Positions 1 to 6,447 of a stretch of 12,059 nucleotides of DNA are shown here, one piece after another. Made by a program: the position numbers and the translations under genes. A model generated the notes under the pieces. It was not told where the DNA came from. It ran no database searches and saw only the letters and a list, made by a program, of their open reading frames with translations. Origin of the DNA: JBCDIQ01 sp039024295. Its GTDB lineage: Bacteria; Bacteroidota; Bacteroidia; J057. The DNA is taken from assembly GCA_039024295.1 (NCBI GenBank), contig JBCDIQ010000163.1, positions 1 to 12,059 of the forward strand. The letters are read 5' to 3'. Numbering within the stretch: the stretch's first letter is position 1; every line of letters begins with the position of its first letter.

Positions 1-319
1 AAATCTTGGTTGTATCTGTTGAACCAGGAGTTTGAGAAGCGGAGGAATCACCATCTGTAGTACCATTAGAGATTCCTCCATTACCATTTGGGTCCCACTC
101 TTTGAGTAATTCTAGTAAGCTGGCCAGAATCTGGTTGTTTTGGATTCTTGCATCCGAATTACTGATGATTCCCAGTCGTTGCTGCCGCTTAAGATCGCTT
201 AAACGACCTTTTTGCATGGTGAGTTCGGTCTCTAGATTTCCCGGCTGTTTAAGCATTTCATCTAATGCCTTTTCTATCTGGCCTTTGGCAATATACCGTT
301 GAATTTCACTGGCCTTCAT
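1..319 (-). CDS. Partial protein with N-terminal effector-associated domain 11 (EAD11)-like adaptor
   Basis: This frame is open from an ATG at 317-319 to the window edge, giving 106 visible residues with no stop. Residues 1-74 look like an EAD11 domain, a small helical, death-like adaptor found in Bacteroidota conflict proteins. The recognisable features are the opening IQRYIAKGQIEKALDEML helix, a middle helix with GRLSDLKRQQRLGIIS, the NSDARIQNNQI segment, and a closing SLLELLKEW helix. From about residue 75 the chain becomes rich in Gly, Ser, Thr, Asp and Asn, which resembles a flexible linker to an effector domain beyond the edge. In known systems EADs recruit partner proteins carrying a matching EAD, often with protease, TIR or STAND NTPase modules; which one applies here cannot be seen. 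The gene starts 49 nt after the accD stop on the same strand, so co-transcription is possible. A weak -7-like CATCTTTG (minus strand) lies at 334-341. The family call rests on remembered sequence pattern. Confidence 0.8.
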   Translation of the reverse strand, partial: MKASEIQRYIAKGQIEKALDEMLKQPGNLETELTMQKGRLSDLKRQQRLGIISNSDARIQNNQILASLLELLKEWDPNGNGGISNGTTDGDSSASQTPGSTDTTKI

Positions 320-368
320 AAAAAAGTGGGAATCAAAGATGGAAATAAAGGGAAAGGTCAAACTGTGA

Positions 369-1259
369 TTACTCTCCCTCCTCAACAGTGATAGACTCAG
401 GCATAACCCTGGCCTTTTTGGTAAGCACCTCAAAAAATAAGGCAATTTTATTTTTCAGGTCTGAGCGGTGAATGATGTGGTCTAAGAAGCCGTGCTCCAG
501 CAAAAATTCGGACCGCTGAAAACCTTCTGGAAGGTCGCGTCCAATGGTTTCTTTGATCACACGTGGACCGGCAAAGCCGATCAACGCATTAGGCTCAGCC
601 ACATTGAGGTCCCCCAGCATGGCATAACTGGCCGTAACTCCTCCTGTAGTAGGGTCTGTCAGCAGGGATATATACGGCAGACGATCACGCGTCATGAGGG
701 TCAGTTTGGAGCTGATTTTGGCCATCTGCATCAGGCTCAAGGCCCCTTCCATCATTCGGGCACCTCCACTTTTTGAGATGACCAGTAAAGGAATGTGTCT
801 CTCCAGACAAACGTCTATGGCACGGCAAATTTTTTCTCCTACAACGCTCCCCATGCTACCTCCAATGAAGTGGAAGTCCATTGCAGCAATCATGGCTTCA
901 TTTCCGAAAATGGGTCCGTAGGCGGTGCGAATAGCTTCTGTTAGGCCTGTCTTTTCATAAGATGCGATTAGCCTATCAGGGTAGCGTTTGGTATCGGTAA
1001 ATTCGAGCGGGTCTGCTGAAAACAGGTTTTCGCTGATTTCAGTAAATGAATTATTGTCAAACAGTAACTCAAAATATTCCTTACTCCCAATTCTCAGGTG
1101 ATGGTCACAGTAAGAGCAAACATAGGCACTCTTCCTTAATGCCTTGGCCTGTAAGGGTTTCTTACAGTTTGGACATTTGGTCCACAGACCATCCGGCGTA
1201 TTGTTTTTGTCCTCTGTCTTGGTGACAATATTATCCTTTACCCGTTTAAACCAGCTCAT
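369..1259 (-). CDS. accD: Acetyl-CoA carboxylase carboxyltransferase subunit beta
   Basis: AccD is the beta subunit of the carboxyltransferase half of acetyl-CoA carboxylase. With AccA it moves the carboxyl group from carboxybiotin on AccB to acetyl-CoA, giving malonyl-CoA, the first committed step of fatty-acid synthesis in the cytoplasm. The 296 residues match the family's usual length. The N-terminal zinc ribbon is intact, with cysteines at 29, 32, 48 and 51. The crotonase-like core shows SGGARMMEG from 164, DPTTGGVTASYAMLGD at 202-217, and the oxyanion/acyl-CoA region GFAGPRVIKETI at 228-239. The ATG start at 1257-1259 fits the usual family N-terminus (MSWFKR). No accA is in view, which is common because the two are often unlinked. 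A good candidate promoter lies at 1291-1322, so the gene probably has its own transcript. Confidence 0.98.
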   Translation of the reverse strand: MSWFKRVKDNIVTKTEDKNNTPDGLWTKCPNCKKPLQAKALRKSAYVCSYCDHHLRIGSKEYFELLFDNNSFTEISENLFSADPLEFTDTKRYPDRLIASYEKTGLTEAIRTAYGPIFGNEAMIAAMDFHFIGGSMGSVVGEKICRAIDVCLERHIPLLVISKSGGARMMEGALSLMQMAKISSKLTLMTRDRLPYISLLTDPTTGGVTASYAMLGDLNVAEPNALIGFAGPRVIKETIGRDLPEGFQRSEFLLEHGFLDHIIHRSDLKNKIALFFEVLTKKARVMPESITVEEGE

Positions 1260-1290
1260 GTATACGAATTGTCTGTTAGGTTTTATCTAT

Positions 1291-1322
1291 CAAAGATAAG
1301 TAAAAAGATTTATTCTTATCAG
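1291..1322 (-). promoter_or_regulatory. Candidate Bacteroidota-type promoter for accD
   Basis: Read on the minus strand, TATCTTTG (1291-1298) matches the Bacteroidota -7 consensus TAnnTTTG exactly. A CTG (1320-1322) lies 21 nt upstream, where TTG is expected for the -33 element, so that element has one mismatch. Transcription would begin about 25-30 nt before the accD ATG, a normal leader length. The match is visible; promoter activity is inferred. Confidence 0.5.
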
Positions 1323-1339
1323 GGAAGCAGGGCAAACAA

Positions 1340-1369
1340 AAAAAGGACAACCGAGTGGCTATCCTTTTT
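1340..1369 (-). terminator. Intrinsic terminator after the DUF4783 gene
   Basis: An 8-bp outer stem AAAAAGGA / TCCTTTTT (1340-1347 with 1362-1369) encloses a short inner CC/GG stem with loop GAGT. On the minus strand the hairpin runs into seven T (1338-1344). It lies 36 nt after the stop of the upstream minus-strand gene and before the accD promoter. It therefore probably ends the DUF4783 transcript; the A/T-flanked form could also work on the plus strand. Confidence 0.75.
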
Positions 1370-1404
1370 ACCCATGAAATCTACTTACTAATTCTTGATA
1401 AATC

Positions 1405-1818
1405 TTACTTCTTCTTCTCGAACCGAATTTGATCTATTCGGTAGTAATCTCCTGCGAGGCGCAAAAACATATCTACTTTGAAAGAGCCTTCAGAACTGTG
1501 GTAGGTACCTAAAGCATAAATGGTATTGTCAGTTTGTCCTTGATGTGCAAAGCTGAATGCATCAGGGGGGAAGTCCTGGATGAATTCTTTGATCACGAAT
1601 TTCGCCTGACTCTTGGCATATTCTCTTCTAGAACCCATCAGAGTTATCTCAACGCGCTCATTGAAGTAGGTCGCCAGCTTGTCTGCATCGCGGTCTACAA
1701 AGCATTCCACAATATCATTAAGGATGGTATGGTTACCTTGGGCAATGACCCGCTGACACCCGACTGCTGCTGCAGAGACAATCAATATCAGGGTAATAAT
1801 GACACTTATTTTCTTCAT
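1405..1818 (-). CDS. DUF4783 family secreted protein (NTF2-like)
   Basis: A small exported protein of 137 residues, of unknown function. The start is placed at the ATG at 1816-1818, because the protein then begins with a classic signal peptide: MKK, a hydrophobic run, then VSAAAVGCQRVIAQG. A longer reading from 1866 would bury that signal. Cleavage could follow the V-I-A site near residue 26, or the AVGC sequence could serve as a lipobox making it a lipoprotein; the sequence does not decide this. The mature part matches DUF4783: a helix containing DIVECFVDRDADKLATYF, then a strand with VEITLMG, YAKSQAKFVIKEF, the HQGQTDNTIYALGTY segment, and a final strand YYRIDQIRFEKK. DUF4783 proteins resemble the NTF2/SnoaL fold and are found in Bacteroidota; no catalytic residue is recognisable. 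The gene is divergent from gpmI and is followed by its own terminator. Confidence 0.85.
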   Translation of the reverse strand: MKKISVIITLILIVSAAAVGCQRVIAQGNHTILNDIVECFVDRDADKLATYFNERVEITLMGSRREYAKSQAKFVIKEFIQDFPPDAFSFAHQGQTDNTIYALGTYHSSEGSFKVDMFLRLAGDYYRIDQIRFEKKK

Positions 1819-2051
1819 GGGATAAAGTCGGTAGTTTTTGTTGATGGCACTGAGAAAATGGCACAAATCATGCCAGAAAATTCATTCTACCGGAGTATTC
1901 AGAACTAAAATTAGCCGAATCTTTCTTGCGTGTAGAATATTCCCAAAAGTGTGTAATTCCCTGGTGAGAAGACAACTAAAAAGCCCAGGGATGGTTTGGA
2001 ATTGTAGCTTGGCCACTGCCATTTTGCCTAAAAAGGTGTTAAGTTTGTCGC
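1819..2051. other. Divergent intergenic region between the DUF4783 gene and gpmI
   Basis: This stretch of about 230 nt should contain promoters for both flanking genes. One exact TAnnTTTG match is present, TAAGTTTG at 2040-2047 on the plus strand, only 4 nt before the gpmI ATG. No TTG lies 19-21 nt upstream of it. A 6-bp inverted repeat, CCCTGG and CCAGGG, sits near 1961-1990. I found no convincing promoter for the minus-strand gene and no RNA gene. Confidence 0.4.
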
Positions 2052-3620
2052 ATGAAGACACAAAAAGTGGTCCTGATAATCATGGATGGCTGGGGATTGG
2101 CCGTTGATCTTGAGGTAAGTGCCATTAAGGCTGCTCATACTCCTTTTTACGATCATGCGGTGCAAGAAAATCCCTTTACCCGGCTGGAGGCTTCAGGCCT
2201 TGCGGTAGGACTGCCCGAAGGTCAAATGGGCAATTCTGAGGTTGGGCACATGAACATTGGAGCAGGCCGGGTGGTGTATCAGATGCTGGTAAAGGTTAAC
2301 CGTGAACTGGAAAGTGGAGCAATTGCCAACAAACCTGCTTTCCAAAAATTGATTTCCTATTGTAAATCTACCCAAAAGCCTCTCCACCTCCTTGGATTGC
2401 TGTCTGATGGGGGAGTTCACAGCCATATTGATCACCTAAAGGGGTTGATCCATTTGCTGGCCCAGGAAGAGGAGTTCCCACCCGTGTATCTTCATATGTT
2501 TATGGATGGCAGAGACACTGACCCAAATGGAGGAAAAGACTATCTGAAAGACATCGAATCGTACTTGGAGGCTGAAGGATGTGGGAAAATCGCCACCGTA
2601 GTCGGTCGTTATTTCGCGATGGACCGGGATAAAAGATGGGAAAGAGTTAAGAAAGCTTATGACCTCCTTGTACATGGAACCGGAAGTGCCACTTCGGATG
2701 TAACAGCTGCTGTGGCTGCCTCTTATAATGCAGGCACTACAGATGAGTTCATTGAGCCAATTTGTGTTCATGAAAATGGTAAGCCTGTGGCCACCATTCA
2801 GGAAGGAGATGCCGTGCTGTTTTTCAACTTCCGAACCGACAGAGGCCGCCAACTTACCCAGGCACTACACCAGGAAGCGTTTCCAGAACAAGGCATGAAC
2901 CCTTTGGATCTCCATTATTGCACCATGACTCAATATGACGACTCTTTTCAGGGGGTTTCGGTTGTATACGAACCTTCCCATATTGACAATGGCATGGGAG
3001 AATACCTTGCCAGTTTGGGCAAACAACAAATCCGTATTGCCGAGACTGAAAAATATCCGCATGTCACCTTTTTCTTCAATGGAGGCAGAGAAGAACCCTT
3101 TGAAGGAGAAAAACGCATTTTATGTCCCTCTCCAAAGGTGGCCACCTATGACCTTCAGCCTGAAATGAGTGCTGCAGAGATACGTGACAATATTGTGAGA
3201 GAACTGGAGAAAGGAGAAGTAGATTATGTGTGTCTGAATTTTGCCAATCCAGACATGGTAGGCCATACGGGGGTGTTTGAGGCTGCGGTAAAGGCGTGTG
3301 AAACGGTAGATGCCTGTACCCAAGCAGTAGCTGAGGCCGCCGTATCGAATGGATACAAGGTGCTGATAACTGCCGATCATGGAAATGCAGACAAGATGCG
3401 AAACCCTGACAGCAGCCCCAACACTGCACATACCACCGCATTGGTCCCTTTGATCTTGCTGGACCCCGAAGGTAAATATACCTTCAAAAAGGACCACATC
3501 GGAAAACTCGGTGACCTTTCGCCAACAAGCCTCCATTTGATGGGAATTCCAGTTCCTGAGGAAATGACAGGAGATATTCTCGTGGAAGCACTCACCCGTG
3601 AACCGGAGGGAACCCATTGA
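2052..3620 (+). CDS. gpmI: 2,3-bisphosphoglycerate-independent phosphoglycerate mutase
   Basis: GpmI interconverts 3-phosphoglycerate and 2-phosphoglycerate in glycolysis and gluconeogenesis. It is a two-metal (usually Mn) enzyme of the alkaline phosphatase superfamily working through a phosphoserine intermediate. The 522 residues match the family. Visible landmarks are the first metal-site Asp12 in LIIMDGWG, nucleophile Ser62 in GQMGNSEVGHMNIG, HMFMDGRDTDP, GRYFAMDRDKRWERV, FFNFRTDRGRQL, the metal-binding NPDMVGHTG and ITADHGNADKM, and NTAHTTALVP. The start codon at 2052 gives the usual N-terminus. The stop TGA (3618-3620) shares its A with the ATG of the next gene, so the two are probably translationally coupled. 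It heads a three-gene operon ending with a fluoride channel. Confidence 0.98.
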   Translation: MKTQKVVLIIMDGWGLAVDLEVSAIKAAHTPFYDHAVQENPFTRLEASGLAVGLPEGQMGNSEVGHMNIGAGRVVYQMLVKVNRELESGAIANKPAFQKLISYCKSTQKPLHLLGLLSDGGVHSHIDHLKGLIHLLAQEEEFPPVYLHMFMDGRDTDPNGGKDYLKDIESYLEAEGCGKIATVVGRYFAMDRDKRWERVKKAYDLLVHGTGSATSDVTAAVAASYNAGTTDEFIEPICVHENGKPVATIQEGDAVLFFNFRTDRGRQLTQALHQEAFPEQGMNPLDLHYCTMTQYDDSFQGVSVVYEPSHIDNGMGEYLASLGKQQIRIAETEKYPHVTFFFNGGREEPFEGEKRILCPSPKVATYDLQPEMSAAEIRDNIVRELEKGEVDYVCLNFANPDMVGHTGVFEAAVKACETVDACTQAVAEAAVSNGYKVLITADHGNADKMRNPDSSPNTAHTTALVPLILLDPEGKYTFKKDHIGKLGDLSPTSLHLMGIPVPEEMTGDILVEALTREPEGTH

Positions 3621-4186
3621 TGGATAGACAGGTTATCATCCTCATTCTTGGAATCCTGTTTGTTAGTGGATTCTGGACTTATACATATGCCCAGGAAAAC
3701 CCTCAAGCTACATTTACAGCCCAAATAAGAAAAAGCTGTGAAAAAGATCGGCGTTTGGAAAAAACGGTGACTGATCTTCAGGAGAACCAATCCGAAACGA
3801 AGGTTATTCCACTTGACACGCTGGAAACGCCCAGCACCCTCGAAAAGGAGCTCCAGTATGCTTTTGAGTATTACTTTGACAACCCAAAGCTCAGGGAATA
3901 CTTTGAGGTAACCTCAACCGGAGACACAACCTTAGCACTCATCAAGCCTGCGAATCGAAACTCGACTCCGCTTCATCTTCAGAAAATCCTTCGCACAGCA
4001 GACGGGAAATTCAAGTTTGTAGAGACGCTGATCCACAAAGACTTTTGGCTTTATGGGCTGGAAGCCCACCTTAAAGTGTGGTTTTCTCCGGAAGGCCAGT
4101 ACGAACATCACGAACTCATTTTACACCATTCGGTGTTTATGATGGGAGAAACCTTGTACTCCAAAATTACCGGCAAGCTGATATGA
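3620..4186 (+). CDS. Unrecognised exported protein in the gpmI-fluC operon
   Basis: I do not recognise this 188-residue protein. The ATG at 3620 overlaps the gpmI stop by one base (TGATG); a TTG three bases earlier would add one residue but is less likely. Residues 1-25 form a signal peptide or membrane anchor (hydrophobic IILILGILFVSGFW, then TYTYAQ), with likely cleavage near TYA/QEN. Residues 36-75 are charged and rich in Lys, Glu and Thr, probably helical, with a single Cys at 40. Residues 76-188 look like a compact alpha/beta domain with many aromatics (ELQYAFEYYFDNPKLREYF, KDFWLYGLEAHLKVWF) and alternating strands near the end (HHELILHHSVFMMGETLYSKI). The closely spaced His at 163, 164, 169 and 170 are notable but fall in a strand-like segment. 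The stop overlaps the crcB start by 4 nt, so all three operon genes are coupled. It probably acts in the periplasm. Confidence 0.8.
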   Translation: MDRQVIILILGILFVSGFWTYTYAQENPQATFTAQIRKSCEKDRRLEKTVTDLQENQSETKVIPLDTLETPSTLEKELQYAFEYYFDNPKLREYFEVTSTGDTTLALIKPANRNSTPLHLQKILRTADGKFKFVETLIHKDFWLYGLEAHLKVWFSPEGQYEHHELILHHSVFMMGETLYSKITGKLI

Positions 4187-4557
4187 ATCAGGTGTATGAT
4201 ACACTGGCCGTGTTTATAGGCGGAGGCCTGGGAAGCCTGTGCAGGTATGGCCTGGCACGTTGGCTGGGCACCAGTTCTTCAGGATTCCCTTTGGGAACTT
4301 TAGCGGCCAACCTCCTGGCATGCTTGGTCCTGGGGGCAGCAACTCTTTATCTGAGCAACAAACTGGGAGTCCCTTCCTATCAACGCTTTTTATGGCTAAC
4401 GGGATTTTGCGGCGGCTTCTCCACCTTCTCCACCTTTAGCATGGAAACCTTTCAGCTTCTGGATAGCGGCCAAGCATCGATTGCTTTCCTATATGTAACC
4501 CTCTCCCTGGTAGCTGGGGTAGGAATCATCTGGGGCTTAATGAAAGTATTCGTTTAG
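4183..4557 (+). CDS. crcB: Fluoride ion channel FluC/CrcB
   Basis: A small membrane protein of 124 residues that forms dual-topology dimers and lets fluoride leave the cell. The ATG at 4183 overlaps the previous stop (ATGA). It is preferred over an in-frame ATG at 4078 because it gives the standard family N-terminus. Four hydrophobic helices are visible, at about 5-28, 35-58, 66-90 and 99-122. Family signatures are GGGLGSLCRYG (13-23), GTLAANLLACLVLG (38-51) with the conserved pore Asn43, and GFCGGFSTFSTFSMET (74-89) carrying the phenylalanines that line the fluoride path (Phe82, Phe85). No fluoride riboswitch can precede it, since there is no leader. Expression appears tied to gpmI instead. 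Fluoride inhibits enolase, the next glycolytic enzyme after GpmI, which gives the pairing a plausible logic. Confidence 0.95.
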   Translation: MNQVYDTLAVFIGGGLGSLCRYGLARWLGTSSSGFPLGTLAANLLACLVLGAATLYLSNKLGVPSYQRFLWLTGFCGGFSTFSTFSMETFQLLDSGQASIAFLYVTLSLVAGVGIIWGLMKVFV

Positions 4558-4786
4558 CCCACTAGCAAGTCAGCCCCTTATTTACGGTTTTTAAGGATTT
4601 TCAAATAAACCACCACCACTTTCCCCCTATGTTCTGAGGGTTAGGACGACTTTTCTGGTATCAAATTTCTCAGCTTTTTCCCTCATTACTGTTGAAATCT
4701 CTTGCTTAAGTGAACAAGGGATGACTTTAAGCAGTTGAAGAAACCTGGTTCTTTCGTTTATTAGATTAGCAATTAATCCTTGATCC
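4558..4786. other. Leader region of the response regulator gene with an imperfect hairpin
   Basis: A 229-nt gap separates the crcB stop from the response regulator start. The clearest structure is a hairpin at 4702-4734, pairing GCTTAAGT with ACTTTAAGC with one bulged T and a 12-nt loop. A weaker 5-bp pairing, CCTTA with TAAGG, follows crcB near 4576-4596. No exact TAnnTTTG promoter was found on the plus strand. The reverse strand is open for 64 codons (4627-4821), but I do not think that is a gene. Confidence 0.35.
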
Positions 4787-5254
4787 ATGCCAGATGTAAA
4801 ATCATTCAAACGTGTTTCCATTTTATTAATTGAAGATGATGAAGGCCATGCACGCCTGATCGAGAAAAACCTGAGGAGAGCGGGGATTCACAATACCATC
4901 GTGCACGCCAAAGACGGACAGGAAGGCATGGATTTAATTTTTGGCGAAAGGAGAAAAGAAATTCCCACCGAATCCATTCTTATCCTACTGGATCTGAATT
5001 TACCGATTTACCACGGCATGCAAATCCTGGAGCGAATTCGTTCTACGGAAGAAACCAAGAATACCCCTGTAATTGTCCTTACCACTACAGATGATGAAGA
5101 CGAAATGCGGCGGTGTTATGAGTTGGGATGCAATGTATACATCACAAAACCTGTAAACTATACCTTATTCAGTGAGGCCATCCGAAAAATCGGCCTGCTA
5201 TTCTCCGTCATCATGATCCCAAAGAATCCCGTATCTTCAGAAGCCCATTCCTAG
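4787..5254 (+). CDS. Rcp1-like single-domain response regulator
   Basis: A 155-residue stand-alone receiver (CheY-like) domain with no DNA-binding output, of the type paired with phytochrome-like and hybrid kinases (Rcp1 group). It should take a phosphate from a histidine kinase and signal through protein contacts in the cytoplasm. Required residues are present: the acidic pair Asp17/Asp18 in LLIEDDEGHA, phosphoacceptor Asp69 in ILLDLNLP, Thr99/Thr100 in VLTTTDD, and Lys121 in YITKPVN. An in-frame stop lies just upstream of the ATG at 4787, so the start cannot be further out. The C-terminal tail of about 15 residues after the last helix is slightly hydrophobic (LLFSVIMIP) and of unknown role. 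No kinase is nearby. It ends 26 nt before a strong bidirectional terminator. Confidence 0.93.
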   Translation: MPDVKSFKRVSILLIEDDEGHARLIEKNLRRAGIHNTIVHAKDGQEGMDLIFGERRKEIPTESILILLDLNLPIYHGMQILERIRSTEETKNTPVIVLTTTDDEDEMRRCYELGCNVYITKPVNYTLFSEAIRKIGLLFSVIMIPKNPVSSEAHS

Positions 5255-5280
5255 CACAGATTTTTGCCCTATGAAAAATA

Positions 5281-5306
5281 AAAAACCCGGCAACAACCGG
5301 GTTTTT
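5281..5306. terminator. Strong bidirectional terminator between convergent genes
   Basis: A perfect 10-bp stem AAAAACCCGG / CCGGGTTTTT with loop CAACAA. Read either way, the GC-rich stem ends in a T run. It sits between the plus-strand response regulator (stop at 5254) and the minus-strand DUF2911 gene (stop at 5325), so it probably terminates both. Confidence 0.93.
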
Positions 5307-5324
5307 ATTGGTTAATGCCGTGGG

Positions 5325-6191
5325 CTAGCCTTTTTTCATGGCTTCCTTCCACTCGGCAATGAAGCCTTCGTTCATACGAACATATGGCATGTATTCAGCT
5401 TCTTTGGCCAGTTCAATCGCATGAGTAGAAGTCTTGATTGCTTCGTCATAGTTGCCCATTTTTCCTTGAATTTTGGCAACCAGGGTAACCATCCAGAACT
5501 TTTCTTCCATGCTAACAGCCTTCTGCGCCCATTCCAGTGCCTGATCCATATCTTTGCCTTCGGCAAAGTAATAGTTGGCAGCGTCATAGTAGGTACGGGC
5601 AGTAACACCAGCCATTTTCTGCTTGATCTCTTTCTCTACAGCTGCGCTGGTGTTCACTTCAATTTTAATGGGCACACGGGTATTCTCCCAACTCAGCACC
5701 ATGTGCGCATGGGTATTGCGTAAGTGCTCGAAACCGATGGTGAAGGTTTCAATGAAACGCTCGCTTTTCTCGGGTTTTACCATGAAACGGACCTGGTCCT
5801 CAGCTTCGTCATACTTATCATCAACTCCCCAATAAGTGGTATTCTTATGTACCACAACGGTCCATTCCTTCTCACCGGGGATGGTGTACAGCGCATAAGT
5901 TCCCTTGGGCACTTCTTTGCCTTCGAGTTTTACATCTTCACTGAAAGTCACTTTGGTAGATGCATTCGCCCCGGTACGCCACATTTCTCCATAAGGGACA
6001 AGCTTTCCAAATACCTCACGGTCTTTGGCACCTGGGCGTGAATATTCCACTTTTACTTCAGTAAGGCCAATGGTTTGTTCCATTTCGGCGGATGGGCTGG
6101 GTGCTGGTGTTTTCAGCTGTGCAAACAGGGAAGTACCTGCTAGCAGCATCAAGCTCATCATAAGAGCTGACAGGGTCTTGGTTTGGTTCAT
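5325..6191 (-). CDS. DUF2911 domain exported protein with C-terminal TPR-like region
   Basis: An exported protein of 288 residues. Residues 1-24 are a signal peptide (LSALMMSLMLLAGTSLFA, cleavage before QLK). Residues about 40-180 match DUF2911, a family common in Bacteroidota: VEYSRPGAKDREVFGKLVPYG, EMWRTGANASTKVTFS, the strand pair VPKGTYALYTIPGEKEWTVV, and a later HAHMVLSWENTRVPIKI. The biochemical role of DUF2911 is unknown. Residues 195-285 form antiparallel helices like tetratricopeptide repeats: YYDAANYYFAEGKDMDQALEWAQKA, then AKIQGKMGNYDEAIKTSTHAIELAKEA. This suggests a protein-binding platform. The ATG at 6189-6191 follows a reasonable promoter candidate. The gene lies downstream of rhlE on the same strand but is separated by 256 nt with hairpins, so it is probably an independent unit. 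Location is most likely the periplasm. Confidence 0.9.
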   Translation of the reverse strand: MNQTKTLSALMMSLMLLAGTSLFAQLKTPAPSPSAEMEQTIGLTEVKVEYSRPGAKDREVFGKLVPYGEMWRTGANASTKVTFSEDVKLEGKEVPKGTYALYTIPGEKEWTVVVHKNTTYWGVDDKYDEAEDQVRFMVKPEKSERFIETFTIGFEHLRNTHAHMVLSWENTRVPIKIEVNTSAAVEKEIKQKMAGVTARTYYDAANYYFAEGKDMDQALEWAQKAVSMEEKFWMVTLVAKIQGKMGNYDEAIKTSTHAIELAKEAEYMPYVRMNEGFIAEWKEAMKKG

Positions 6192-6229
6192 AGCTTTAAA
6201 AGCTTAAAAGGTTTGTTGTTTATAATTAA

Positions 6230-6261
6230 CAAATTAACATAGAAAAACCTATTAGAACCAA
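6230..6261 (-). promoter_or_regulatory. Candidate promoter for the DUF2911 gene
   Basis: On the minus strand, TTG (6259-6261) lies 21 nt upstream of TTAATTTG (6230-6237). That is the -33 element followed by a -7 element with one mismatch to TAnnTTTG. The leader would be about 35 nt. It includes a perfect 6-1-6 palindrome, AGCTTT-A-AAAGCT, at 6192-6204, immediately before the ATG. Promoter function is inferred from pattern alone. Confidence 0.45.
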
Positions 6262-6447
6262 CTAGCGAGGTCCCCACTTTTGTTAAGTGAAATAATCTCA
6301 ACCCGCAACCGTTCATGATGTATCACGTGCTGACAACAGGTTGTTTTCAGCTTTTGAGTGACACTTACTAACGCAGAAAGCCATCCGGATTAAATCGGGG
6401 TGGCTTTATTTCTTTTAGCACCATCTCGCTTTTTACAGAAAGAAATC
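6262..6447. other. Hairpin-rich intergenic segment between rhlE and the DUF2911 gene
   Basis: No gene is visible here. Besides the terminator at 6377-6407 there is a 9-of-10-bp hairpin at 6329-6351 (arms GCTGACAACA and TGTTTTCAGC, loop GGT). On the plus strand it is followed by TTTT. A small hairpin at 6275-6289 (CACTT / AAGTG, 5-nt loop) is also present. A short structured RNA is possible but not demonstrated; no exact promoter motif accompanies it. Confidence 0.35.
6377..6407 (-). terminator. Likely rhlE terminator
   Basis: The stem AAAGCCA / TGGCTTT (6377-6383 with 6401-6407) continues inward through a T-G wobble, two C-G pairs, one mismatch and three more pairs to a TAA loop. It lies 41 nt after the rhlE stop. 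The T tract is short on the minus strand (TTTCT) and longer on the plus strand (TTTATTTCTTTT), so it could also stop plus-strand transcription. Confidence 0.6.

Noticed and set aside
102..302. 66-codon plus-strand open frame
   Set aside because: It lies opposite the EAD11-like frame, which has a clear family pattern; this frame has no recognisable features.
3120..3617. Long minus-strand open frame opposite the gpmI 3' end
   Set aside because: Antisense to strongly conserved gpmI motifs; no start context or family signal.
3617..3619. TTG start for the unknown operon protein
   Set aside because: The ATG immediately following (3620-3622) makes the common TGATG overlap with the gpmI stop.
4078..4182. 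N-terminal extension of crcB from an earlier ATG
   Set aside because: The extension overlaps the upstream gene out of frame and lacks membrane character. The ATG at 4183 gives the normal FluC N-terminus.
4100..4185. Fluoride riboswitch before crcB
   Set aside because: The sequence is coding for the preceding gene, and there is no leader in which such an RNA could sit.
4627..4821. 64-codon minus-strand open frame overlapping the response regulator start
   Set aside because: No family pattern, no promoter match, and it overlaps the 5' end of a confident gene on the other strand. It is probably chance in a non-coding leader.
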